Below are positions 24,759-32,496 of a DNA stretch of 35,318 bases, piece after piece (position 1 is the stretch's first letter; each line of letters begins with the position of its first letter). Origin of the DNA: Nitrospiraceae bacterium UBA6905 (GTDB taxonomy: Bacteria; Nitrospirota; Thermodesulfovibrionia; Thermodesulfovibrionales; UBA6898); the NCBI GenBank assembly GCA_002451165.1, contig DKBH01000067.1, positions 1 through 35,318 on the forward strand. Direction: 5' to 3'. The notes below the pieces were generated by a model. It was not told where the DNA came from. It saw only the letters and a program-made list of their open reading frames with translations, and did not search any database. A program made the position numbers and the translations under genes.

Positions 24759-25769
24759 ATGATGAGTAACGATCGCTTGAAGAAGCCGAAGAGCGTACTT
24801 CTTGTCACCGACTTCAGCAAACCCTGGAGCAGCGGATGGTACTATAAAACCGGCTTCGAAAAAAACGGCTACAAGGTTCTTCTCTTTGATCCCGCTGCTG
24901 TGCATGAGGCTGAGACCGCTGCGCTTGACCTGCTTCGTCATACGAGGGCTGACTTCATCCTGCATACCAAGGACGAGCTTCCCGCGACGGCATTTCAGGC
25001 CATGAGAACACTGGCTCCGGTCGTGCAGTGGTATCCTGATCCCGTAATCCCCGAATGGCTTCCACCATATGTAAGGAGTGCCGATATATTCTTGACCATG
25101 TCAGAAGGGCTGTTGGATGCCTTCAGGAAATTGAACCAGAACAGCTTCTGGCTTTCCCAGGGTTTTGAGCCGTCGTTTTTTGCGCTATCAGGTGTGACTG
25201 AAGAGGACCGCAGAGCCTTTAGCGCCGACGTCGCCTTTGTCGGCAACCTTGGGTCAAAGCCCCAGTATCTCGCGCGGAGAGACGCCCTCGCAAGGGTAAT
25301 AGACACGGGATGTATGCTCAAATGGTGGGGTCCGGAGATACCCTGGAAAATCTCGAACATTCCGCTCATTTACGGAAGGATCGGCAAGGCCTATGGAGGC
25401 AGGTTCATCTGGGGCGAAGCATATGCCAAGGTGGCGAAGCTTTCGAAGATATTCCTTGCCTTTGACTCCAGGCCGGATATACGCAAGTCCATGAGCGCGC
25501 GCATGTATACTGCAGTGGGCTGTGGTGCGTTTTATCTCTGCAAACACGTCGACGGCATTGAAGAAGTACTTGTACCTGACAAGGAGATCGTCACCTTCCA
25601 TACCGAGGACGAGATGATCGACAAGATACGGCGTTATCTCCGGGATGACGAAGCGCGAGAAAAGATTTCAGTGGCAGGGCAGGCAAGAGTTCTCAGGGAC
25701 CATGTGTATGAGGTGAGGATACGCCAGATGTGCGACATGATCGAGAAATCGGTAATCTTTCCCTCATGA
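24759..25769 (+). CDS. CgeB-like glycosyltransferase
   Basis: A 336-residue protein with a GT-B plan. A first lobe (VLLVTDFSKPWSSGWYYKTG) is followed by the segment SEGLLDAFRK..N..WLSQGFEP and DVAFVGNLGSKPQYLARRD, which is typical of CgeB/DUF3880-type transferases. The C-terminal lobe (RMYTAVGCGAFYLCKHVDGIEEVL) is the glycosyl-transferase-1-2 domain, binding the donor. ATGATG at 24759 gives two adjacent starts. It ends with an ATGA overlap to the next gene. The role within the LPS core cluster is inferred; donor and acceptor are unknown. Confidence 0.82.
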   Translation: MMSNDRLKKPKSVLLVTDFSKPWSSGWYYKTGFEKNGYKVLLFDPAAVHEAETAALDLLRHTRADFILHTKDELPATAFQAMRTLAPVVQWYPDPVIPEWLPPYVRSADIFLTMSEGLLDAFRKLNQNSFWLSQGFEPSFFALSGVTEEDRRAFSADVAFVGNLGSKPQYLARRDALARVIDTGCMLKWWGPEIPWKISNIPLIYGRIGKAYGGRFIWGEAYAKVAKLSKIFLAFDSRPDIRKSMSARMYTAVGCGAFYLCKHVDGIEEVLVPDKEIVTFHTEDEMIDKIRRYLRDDEAREKISVAGQARVLRDHVYEVRIRQMCDMIEKSVIFPS

Positions 25770-26812
25770 TAAGGATCGGCATCGCAACGGCGATGGGCGA
25801 CCATGCTCCGTCGTATCATCTCAGATTCAGGAGCGTGCTCAATGTGCTGCAGCGAGAAGGGAAGGTGCAGGTTCATGATGTAGTCAAAAAATCCTTTTTC
25901 GGGAGGGGTTCACGGCTTTGCGTCAAGGACGGAATAGACGTCGTTCTTATTGCCCGTATCCGGAACCTTGATCTCCTTAAGAGTATCTTCGACGTTGCTC
26001 AATCACGAGGAATCCCTATCATCAATGAGACGGATGACCATCTTCTGTACGACCGGAGGAGTGACACCCTGCGGGAGGATGCGGACGGCGTTGCAGAATA
26101 TCTGAAGAGATCTGCCGGTATCATCGTGTCAACGGGGTATCTTGCGGATGAACTGCAAGCCCTGAACGACCGGGTGACCGTCTTCCCAAACCTCCTTGAC
26201 CCCGAGATCTGGGATATGCGAAGACCTGTCCGTGCGGGCAGGTCTGTTCCCCTGAGGATCTGCTGCATTGGTACCGGGCTCATGAGCGAGAATATCTCTT
26301 TTATCGTGCCGGCCATGGAGCGATGTGCAGAGAAGTATGGCAGAGATGTTGTCTTCTGTCTCTGGGGCAACGCGAAGTACCTCAGTGCACGAATAAAAAA
26401 AATGAAAAATGTTACAATTTTCGATACAAAGATGCCCTACCGAGCATTTGCCCGAAAGCTTCAGCATCAAACATTTGATCTTGGTGTCGTGCCGCTGAGC
26501 GACCTGCGATTTAACCGCGCCAAGAGCAACATCAAGTACCTTGAATATGCAGCTTCCGGCATCCCCACTATCTTTTCGCGGGTGGAGGCTTATGCCGGAC
26601 TTCACCACGGCGAGACCTGTCTCCTCGCCGAGAATGACCCTGATGCGTGGATTCAGGAGATCTGCAGCATGGTGGAAAATCGAGGATTGAGAACTGGGTG
26701 TGCGGAACGGGCGTATGAAGACGTCAGCAGCAGGTTCGTTCTGAACGATGCGTGGGCGCAGAACTATCTCTCGATCCTGGAGAATCTAATTGGCAGAACA
26801 GCATCAGCATAG
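25766..26812 (+). CDS. Glycosyltransferase (GT-B, GT4/CgeB-like)
   Basis: A 348-residue protein. It starts by ATGA overlap with the preceding gene (ATG 25766); the frame opens earlier at 25730, but that would run deep into the neighbour. The first lobe is divergent; INETDDHLLYDRR (about 87-99) is a known block in glycosyltransferases that follow CgeB-like enzymes. The second lobe has the donor-site region SNIKYLEYAASGIPTIFSRV, where the usual EX7E acidic pair is reduced to a K.LEYAASG.P form. It ends 23 bases inside the O-antigen ligase gene. Confident as a glycosyltransferase, not as to sugar. Confidence 0.82.
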   Translation: MIRIGIATAMGDHAPSYHLRFRSVLNVLQREGKVQVHDVVKKSFFGRGSRLCVKDGIDVVLIARIRNLDLLKSIFDVAQSRGIPIINETDDHLLYDRRSDTLREDADGVAEYLKRSAGIIVSTGYLADELQALNDRVTVFPNLLDPEIWDMRRPVRAGRSVPLRICCIGTGLMSENISFIVPAMERCAEKYGRDVVFCLWGNAKYLSARIKKMKNVTIFDTKMPYRAFARKLQHQTFDLGVVPLSDLRFNRAKSNIKYLEYAASGIPTIFSRVEAYAGLHHGETCLLAENDPDAWIQEICSMVENRGLRTGCAERAYEDVSSRFVLNDAWAQNYLSILENLIGRTASA

Positions 26813-28076
26813 CAGCAAGATCGCTCCATTGATCGAAACAGGGCTGAAATACGCCACCTACCTCTTCCTCTTCTATGTGCTTACCGGCATCAGGAAGGGC
26901 GGTGACCTGCGGCTTTATATCCCTTATATCACTGCGCTGTTTCTGTTGGCGCAACTTGCCGTGAACCGTGATTTCTCCTTCATGCGAACGGTCCCCTTTT
27001 ATGCACTCGCCGCTTATGTCGGCATCAGCTACGCACTCGTTTTCTTTTCCTTTGCCCCAAAGATTTCCCTGATAGGCTTAAGCAGGGAAGTGCTGCCCGG
27101 CCTTTTCCTGTATGTTGCAGCTCATTTCCAGTCAGATGCGGAAGAAAAGGTGAAGGGCCTTCTTATGCTCTTTGTGGTTGCACTTCTCTCCGTGGTTGGC
27201 GGCGGCTATTTTACCTATGGCATGCGGCATAAGCAGGGGGTTACGAGTAAACAACTTTTTCCCGACATTGCGTTCCTCAAGTTCGACCTGTATTTTAATG
27301 TTTTTGCCATGAAGGTAAATTTTCTGCTGCCGTTTGCTGTTGCCTGTACTGCGATGCTGAGGACAAAAGCCGCACGGTATATTCTCTGGGCACTGATCGG
27401 GGCTTCTGCAGGAGCGGTGGTTCTGAGTCTTTCCCGCGGGGGCTGGATAAGCCTGCTAGCCCTATCCTTGTTCTTTTCTTTTTTTCTGAGCAGGGGGCGG
27501 TTGAAATTATCGCACGCTATCGCAGTAAGCAGCCTTTTCGTAGTCATATTCTGCGCAGTTGTCTGGCTTGTCTTTCCTACGGTTCGCCACAGGATGCTGA
27601 GTACCACATTGGAACAACTGAGGACGATCACCTACAGGACGGAGATATGGCAGAATTTTATCAGCGGTGTCAAGGAATCCCCTGTTTTCGGGTGGGGCTA
27701 TGGCGATCGTATTATCTGGCATGAAGGCCCCGTCCTGAGCGGGAAACCCGGGGAAGATATGATACCTGATCGGTTGAAAATCGGAACGCATAACACATTC
27801 CTTTTTGTCTTGTTCCATCAGGGCATTGTCGGTCTTGTCTTTTATCTCCTCTTTATTGCTACGGGATTCGTCCGGCTGGTGAGGAGCCTGATGAAGAAGG
27901 CTGTCCCTGTGACGTCGCTTCTCGTCTTCAGTCTGCTTGCCGCATTCGTATGTGTATACCTCCTGCATTCCACAATCGAAACGCTTCCGTTTGCCTTTCC
28001 CTGCATCATCTTTGGTATGGTCAGTGGCATGCAACAAAAGATGGCGCGTTTACAGGCGGCTGAATGCCCGCGGTAA
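26790..28076 (+). CDS. O-antigen ligase family protein (WaaL-like)
   Basis: A 428-residue polytopic membrane protein with about ten to twelve hydrophobic segments. The Wzy_C/WaaL region is recognisable: SRGGWISLLALSLFF (about 214-228), then a large periplasmic loop (about 255-345) with GVKESPVFGWGYGD and HNTFLFVLFHQGIVGL, whose Arg and His residues are the catalytic candidates in WaaL. It would ligate undecaprenyl-linked O-chains to lipid A-core in the periplasm. The start is TTG 26790 with GGAG at good distance; no ATG is available before the first membrane segment. It overlaps both neighbours, so it is firmly in the operon. A Wzy polymerase role is an alternative. Confidence 0.83.
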   Translation: MAEQHQHSSKIAPLIETGLKYATYLFLFYVLTGIRKGGDLRLYIPYITALFLLAQLAVNRDFSFMRTVPFYALAAYVGISYALVFFSFAPKISLIGLSREVLPGLFLYVAAHFQSDAEEKVKGLLMLFVVALLSVVGGGYFTYGMRHKQGVTSKQLFPDIAFLKFDLYFNVFAMKVNFLLPFAVACTAMLRTKAARYILWALIGASAGAVVLSLSRGGWISLLALSLFFSFFLSRGRLKLSHAIAVSSLFVVIFCAVVWLVFPTVRHRMLSTTLEQLRTITYRTEIWQNFISGVKESPVFGWGYGDRIIWHEGPVLSGKPGEDMIPDRLKIGTHNTFLFVLFHQGIVGLVFYLLFIATGFVRLVRSLMKKAVPVTSLLVFSLLAAFVCVYLLHSTIETLPFAFPCIIFGMVSGMQQKMARLQAAECPR

Positions 28077-28903
28077 GCGTTGTCCTGCCTACATATAACC
28101 GGAGCCAGACCCTGGAGCGGGCTGCGCGCAGCGTCCTCGCCCAGAGCTTTTCTGACTTTGAACTGATCGTGGTGGACGACGGCTCCACCGACAATACGCC
28201 GGATCTGATACACGGGCTTGCGGACCGCGACAGCCGGGTGCGTGCTATCAGGCATCCCGTGAATCTCGGGCAGTCGCGAGCGCGCAACACCGGGATCGCC
28301 AGTGCTAAAGGCAGGTTCATTGCCTTCCAGGACTCGGATGACGAATGGCTGCCTGCAAAGCTCGGCAGACAGGTGGAGGTCCTAGAGGGGCTTCCCGATG
28401 ACGTCGGCATGGTCTACTGCTTCGTTTATTATGTCGGCGCAGAGGGCATGAGCGTGCTCTACAAACGGCGTATCATGCCCGATGAGCCTCACCTTTACAA
28501 AATGGGGCTGCAGTATCTGTTCAGAGGTATCGGCATCCAGGCTTGTCTGTTCCGGCGGGAGGTCTTCGATGTCTGCGGCGGGTTTGACGAGCTGATGGAT
28601 GCCCTGGAGGATATGGAACTGCTCATTCGGGTTGCCCGGAAATACCGCTTCTCCTGTATTGATGAACCGCTGCTTCTTTATCATCGATCCGCGAACAGCA
28701 TTTCAAAGAACCATCTTCGGAACCTCCGGGCCGCCCAGTACATCCTTGAAAAATACCATGCGGACATACGCTCAGACAGAAGGATTCTTTCAGAGCATTA
28801 TCGCAGGATCAGTCGGTTGATGAAGAAGGTTGGAAGGCGGTCAGACGCGCGAATACTCCAGGTCAGGGCGTGGCTTTCTGACCTTGCCGGTAGGTTTATA
28901 TGA
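28064..28903 (+). CDS. Glycosyltransferase family 2
   Basis: A 279-residue GT-A enzyme. The N-terminus is textbook GT2: VSVVLPTYNRSQTLERA and VVDDGSTDNTPDLI (33-46), then NLGQSRARNTGI and FQDSDDEW (83-90) with the metal-binding DSDD. The acceptor region FDELMDALEDMELLIR contains the ED pair expected for the catalytic base. It starts at ATG 28064 inside the end of the ligase gene (13-base overlap) and ends with an ATGA overlap to the next gene. The sugar is unknown. Confidence 0.9.
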   Translation: MPAVSVVLPTYNRSQTLERAARSVLAQSFSDFELIVVDDGSTDNTPDLIHGLADRDSRVRAIRHPVNLGQSRARNTGIASAKGRFIAFQDSDDEWLPAKLGRQVEVLEGLPDDVGMVYCFVYYVGAEGMSVLYKRRIMPDEPHLYKMGLQYLFRGIGIQACLFRREVFDVCGGFDELMDALEDMELLIRVARKYRFSCIDEPLLLYHRSANSISKNHLRNLRAAQYILEKYHADIRSDRRILSEHYRRISRLMKKVGRRSDARILQVRAWLSDLAGRFI

Positions 28904-30048
28904 AGATAGCTCTGATACGCAAAAAATACACGTATCACGGCGGTGCAGAGAGTTTTTCGCAGGGGCTTATCGACCAGCTGCTTCTTCAGGGGCATGAGGT
29001 ACATATTCACGCGATCTCATGGGAGGGCAGATCGCCTTCGCCGGGGATGTTTTTCCACAAGGTCCCTGCAGTGACATTCAATTCGCTGCTCCGGGACCTC
29101 ATGTTTGCCTTTGCATCCCGGAACCAGGTCGCGGAAGGGCATTATGACATCATCCAGAGCCATGACAAGACGTTGTATCAGGATATTTACCGGGCAGGGG
29201 ACGGGTGCCATATCGAGTGGCTTAGGCAGCGCTGGAAGCGGACCGGCATCTTGGGAAGGCTTTCCACGGTGTTCAATCCCTATCACTGGCTCATTCTCGG
29301 TCTGGAGCGCAGCATATTCAGGGGGGAGCGCTACCGGAAGATCATTGCGATCTCCGAACTGGTCAAGAGGAACATCATCGAACACTATCAGGTACCTGTA
29401 GACGATATTGTGGTCATCTATAATGGCGTGGACCTCCGGCGGTTTCATCCCGGAAATCGGGAGCGTTTCAGGAAGGAGGTGCGGCGCCAGTATGAGATTG
29501 CCGAGCAAGACAGGGTGTTCCTTTTTGTCGGCTCCGGCTTTGAGCGTAAGGGGGTCGGCTATCTCATTGAAGCAGCAGAGATGCTTGATGCACCGGTCAC
29601 GCTGCTGATCGTCGGCAAGGGCTCGCAGAAGAAATTTCAGAATATGGTCGGGAAGCAGCGGGTCATCTTCTGCGGCCCGCAAAAAAATATCGAGCAGTAT
29701 TATGCCGCTGCGGACGCCTTTGTCTTTCCCACGGTGTACGAACCCTTCGGCAATGTCCATCTTGAGGCGCTTGCGAGTGGTCTTCCGGTCATCACGACAC
29801 GCAACAGCGGTGCTGCCGAGATCATCGAAGAAGGGAAGAGCGGTTTCGTAGTGCCGGAACCTGAGGACAGGAATGCCATTTCCGAGAGCATGAAGAGGCT
29901 TCTTGATGCTGGTATGCTTCAGGCGATGGCGCGGGAGGCGCGGCGCACGGCTGAGCGGTTCACCCTGGAGCGTTCGGTCTTTGAGATGCTGCGCCTGTAT
30001 TCGGCTATAATGGAGGAGAAAACCGGTCGTCAGAGGAGCAGCACGTGA
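28900..30048 (+). CDS. Glycosyltransferase family 4 (WaaG-like)
   Basis: A 382-residue GT-B retaining enzyme. The start MKIALIRKKYTYHGGAESFSQGL with GGAE resembles WaaG, the LPS core glucosyltransferase I. NGVD at the lobe junction, FVGSGFERKGVGYLI, and the intact EX7E pair in EPFGNVHLEALASGLPV support it. Among the glycosyltransferases here this one is closest to WaaG, so addition of the first outer-core hexose to heptose is a reasonable guess. The ATGA overlap with the previous gene fixes the start at 28900, and it overlaps the next gene by 4 bases (GTGA). Confidence 0.88.
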   Translation: MKIALIRKKYTYHGGAESFSQGLIDQLLLQGHEVHIHAISWEGRSPSPGMFFHKVPAVTFNSLLRDLMFAFASRNQVAEGHYDIIQSHDKTLYQDIYRAGDGCHIEWLRQRWKRTGILGRLSTVFNPYHWLILGLERSIFRGERYRKIIAISELVKRNIIEHYQVPVDDIVVIYNGVDLRRFHPGNRERFRKEVRRQYEIAEQDRVFLFVGSGFERKGVGYLIEAAEMLDAPVTLLIVGKGSQKKFQNMVGKQRVIFCGPQKNIEQYYAAADAFVFPTVYEPFGNVHLEALASGLPVITTRNSGAAEIIEEGKSGFVVPEPEDRNAISESMKRLLDAGMLQAMAREARRTAERFTLERSVFEMLRLYSAIMEEKTGRQRSST

Positions 30049-30800
30049 TCCCCGTTTCCGTTGTCATAGTCACGAAAGACGAGCAAGAGAACATCGAAGA
30101 CGCGCTCAGGAGCGCGGAAGGAGCCCAGGAAATTGTTGTTGTGGACTCCTTCAGCACGGACCGGACCGTCGATATCTGCAGGCGGTACACGGACCGGGTC
30201 TTCCAGCATGCATGGGAGGGATATGCACGCCAGAAACAACGGGGTGTTGACCATGCGCAGGGTCCTTGGGTACTCATTCTGGATGCTGATGAGCGCATTA
30301 CGCCCGAGCTGAGGGATGAGATAGCCGGGGCAGTGCAGCGTGGCGATCATGACGGCTTTGCCATGCCGCGGAAAAACTATTTTCTCGGCAGATGGATACG
30401 GCACAGCGGGTGGTGGCCTGATAGTACGCTCAGGCTTTTCCGGAAGGACCGGGGAGGACTGGAAGAGCGCGAAGTCCATGAGAAGGTTATTGTCCGGGGC
30501 AGGGTGGGGCAGCTGAAGGCGCCGCTGGAACACTATACTTACGAAACCATCGCGGATTACCTCCGCAAGATGGATGTCTATTCTTCGCTCGCTGCAAAAG
30601 AGATAGGGAGACGGGGCCGGCCGGGGGCCTTTTCTCTGGTAGTAAAGCCGTTCATTACCTTCTTCAGGATGTACGTATTCAGAAGGGGATATCTTGACGG
30701 GATGCACGGATTGGTCCTCGCGCTTCTCTATAGCTACTATACATTTCTCAAATATGCCAGGGCATGGGAGCAGCATGAAAAAACAGGGAATCAGGTATAA
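30045..30800 (+). CDS. Glycosyltransferase family 2, WaaE/KdtX-like LPS core transferase
   Basis: A 251-residue GT-A protein. The pattern VSVVIVTKDEQENI...VVVDSFSTDRT...YARQKQ...WVLILDADERITPEL is characteristic of the WaaE/KdtX group that adds glucose to inner-core heptose I. The remaining C-terminal part (RKMDVYSSLAAKEIGRRGR, then a hydrophobic LVVKPFITFFRMYVF) suggests membrane association. The start is GTG 30045, with AGAGGAG seven bases upstream and a GTGA overlap with the preceding stop. It is the last glycosyltransferase before ugd. Confidence 0.9.
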   Translation: MIPVSVVIVTKDEQENIEDALRSAEGAQEIVVVDSFSTDRTVDICRRYTDRVFQHAWEGYARQKQRGVDHAQGPWVLILDADERITPELRDEIAGAVQRGDHDGFAMPRKNYFLGRWIRHSGWWPDSTLRLFRKDRGGLEEREVHEKVIVRGRVGQLKAPLEHYTYETIADYLRKMDVYSSLAAKEIGRRGRPGAFSLVVKPFITFFRMYVFRRGYLDGMHGLVLALLYSYYTFLKYARAWEQHEKTGNQV

Positions 30801-30828
30801 TATCAGCCGCTGAGCACAGGGAGGATAT

Positions 30829-32133
30829 ATGCATGTAGGAGTTATCGGCACTGGCTACGTCGGCCTCGTTACGGGTGCATGTTTTGCGGAGTTCGGCGTC
30901 GCCGTCACCTGCGTCGACAAGGACGAGAAGAAGATAAAGGCCCTGAAAAAAGGGGAAATCCCCTTTTACGAGCCCGGCCTCGATAATCTGGTTAAAAAGA
31001 ATGTCAGGAACGGCAGGCTCAGGTTCTCGACGCGTATACAAGATGCCGTCGATTCGAGCCTGGTCATCTTCATCGCTGTCGGGACGCCGCCGCGCGGCGA
31101 CGGTTCTGCGGATATGCAGTATGTTGAAGCCGTTGCCGAAGAGATTGCGCAGAACATCCGGGGATACAAGGTGATCGTAACCAAGAGCACGGTTCCGGTA
31201 GGGACCGGCGGCCGGCTCAGAAAGATAATTTCGAAACGGCTGAAGGAGCAGATAGATTTTGATATCGTATCCAATCCCGAATTCCTCAGGGAAGGCGCTG
31301 CCATCGAGGATTTCATGCGACCGAACCGGGTTGTTATCGGGGCGTCAAGCCAGCAGGCCATTGCGATCATGAAGGACCTTTATGGCCCGCTTTACCTCAT
31401 CGAGACGCCCTTCGTGATCACAAACATCGAGACAGCGGAGCTGATCAAATATGCAGCCAACTCATTCCTTGCGGTGAAGATATCCTTCATCAATGAAATG
31501 GCGAACCTGTGCGATCGCGTGGGTGCCGACGTGCATATGGTCGCCAAGGGCATGGGGCTTGACCATCGCATCGGCGCCAAGTTTCTCCATCCTGGCCCCG
31601 GGTACGGAGGTTCATGCTTTCCCAAGGACACGCGGGCGCTCCTGACGATTGCGAAGAACCATGGCGCAGAGGTCGGCGTCGTCCGAGCGGCTGTCGAGGC
31701 GAACGAGCGGCAGAAACATATGGCTGTTGAGAAGATACGGAGGGGTATGGGTGAACTAAAGGCGAAGACCCTCGCCATCCTCGGCCTTTCGTTCAAACCC
31801 AATACCAACGACATGCGCGAGGCACCGTCTATTTACATTATCGAGCATCTGCTCAGGGCGAAGGCGAAGGTGAAGGCCTTTGATCCTATTGCCATGGACG
31901 ATGCCAGGGCGATTTTCGGAAGCACCATCCGCTATGCGAAGACGCCCTATGACTGCATGAAGGGCGCTGACGCTGTGGTGATTGTGACGGAGTGGAACGA
32001 GTTCCGGAACCTCGAGCTCATGAAGGTCAAGGCCCTGCTGAAGACGCCCTACTTCTTCGATCTCCGGAATATCTATGAACCGGCGAAGATGAAAAAGCTC
32101 GGGTTCAAGTACTTCTGCATCGGCAGGAACTGA
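30829..32133 (+). CDS. ugd: UDP-glucose 6-dehydrogenase
   Basis: A 434-residue enzyme that oxidises UDP-glucose to UDP-glucuronate with two NAD+. The N-terminal Rossmann motif GTGYVG (7-12), the TVPVGTG loop (121-127), NPEFLREG (149-156), the central helix KYAANSFLA, and the catalytic Cys263 in GYGGSCFPKDT are intact. The product feeds glucuronate, galacturonate or Ara4N modification of LPS. The start has GGGAGGA immediately upstream. TATAAT at 30797-30802 could serve a separate promoter, though no good -35 is seen. An ArnT-like transferase lies downstream past a tRNA gene. Confidence 0.96.
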   Translation: MHVGVIGTGYVGLVTGACFAEFGVAVTCVDKDEKKIKALKKGEIPFYEPGLDNLVKKNVRNGRLRFSTRIQDAVDSSLVIFIAVGTPPRGDGSADMQYVEAVAEEIAQNIRGYKVIVTKSTVPVGTGGRLRKIISKRLKEQIDFDIVSNPEFLREGAAIEDFMRPNRVVIGASSQQAIAIMKDLYGPLYLIETPFVITNIETAELIKYAANSFLAVKISFINEMANLCDRVGADVHMVAKGMGLDHRIGAKFLHPGPGYGGSCFPKDTRALLTIAKNHGAEVGVVRAAVEANERQKHMAVEKIRRGMGELKAKTLAILGLSFKPNTNDMREAPSIYIIEHLLRAKAKVKAFDPIAMDDARAIFGSTIRYAKTPYDCMKGADAVVIVTEWNEFRNLELMKVKALLKTPYFFDLRNIYEPAKMKKLGFKYFCIGRN

Positions 32134-32136
32134 GGT

Positions 32137-32165
32137 TTGCTTTTGTTTCTTCTTTTTGGTATGTT
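32137..32165 (+). promoter_or_regulatory. Possible promoter of tRNA-Val
   Basis: TTGCTT (32137-32142) and TATGTT (32160-32165) are 17 bases apart and end about 38 bases before the tRNA. Both hexamers are imperfect. Confidence 0.3.
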
Positions 32166-32203
32166 CTAATCACCGATCACGCTGTTCTCATTAAGGTCGA
32201 AGC

Positions 32204-32278
32204 GGGCGATTAGCTCAGCGGGAGAGCACTCCCTTCACACGGGAGGGGTCACTGGTTCAATCCCAGTATCGCCCACCA
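32204..32278 (+). tRNA. tRNA-Val (anticodon CAC)
   Basis: A full cloverleaf: acceptor GGGCGAT / ATCGCCC, D arm TAGCTCAGCGGGAGAGCA, anticodon stem CTCCC / GGGAG with loop TTCACAC (anticodon CAC, codon GUG), T arm ACTGG-TTCAATC-CCAGT, discriminator A and a genomically encoded CCA (32276-32278). No second copy of the 3' end is seen nearby, so there is no sign of an integrated element here. Confidence 0.96.
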
Positions 32279-32420
32279 TACTTCATGCTTATATGGCAGG
32301 TGCAACTGGTCGAAGCGCATCACCGGACATAGTCTACCTTGGCTGCTGGATCGAGGCTAACAACACTCGATAACCCTATGAAAGATTCCTCCCTGAAATT
32401 CGTAGCTTTTCTGCATAGTA

Positions 32421-32462
32421 ATGTGGTGAAGACTTCATTGGGAATGCGGAACCACACCACAT
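32421..32462. repeat. Inverted repeat in the gap between tRNA-Val and the GT39 gene
   Basis: ATGTGGTG (32421-32428) and CACCACAT (32455-32462) form a perfect 8-bp dyad with a 26-base loop, 35 bases before the GT39 start. No T-run follows. It may be a leader structure or operator. The rest of the 218-base gap shows nothing else. Confidence 0.35.
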
Positions 32463-32496
32463 ATCCTGTTTGAGCGGCTCGCCGGCGTGATGATAC

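Noticed and set aside
32204..32278. tRNA-Val as an integration (att) site
   Set aside because: No repeat of the tRNA 3' end, integrase or phage gene is visible in the window.
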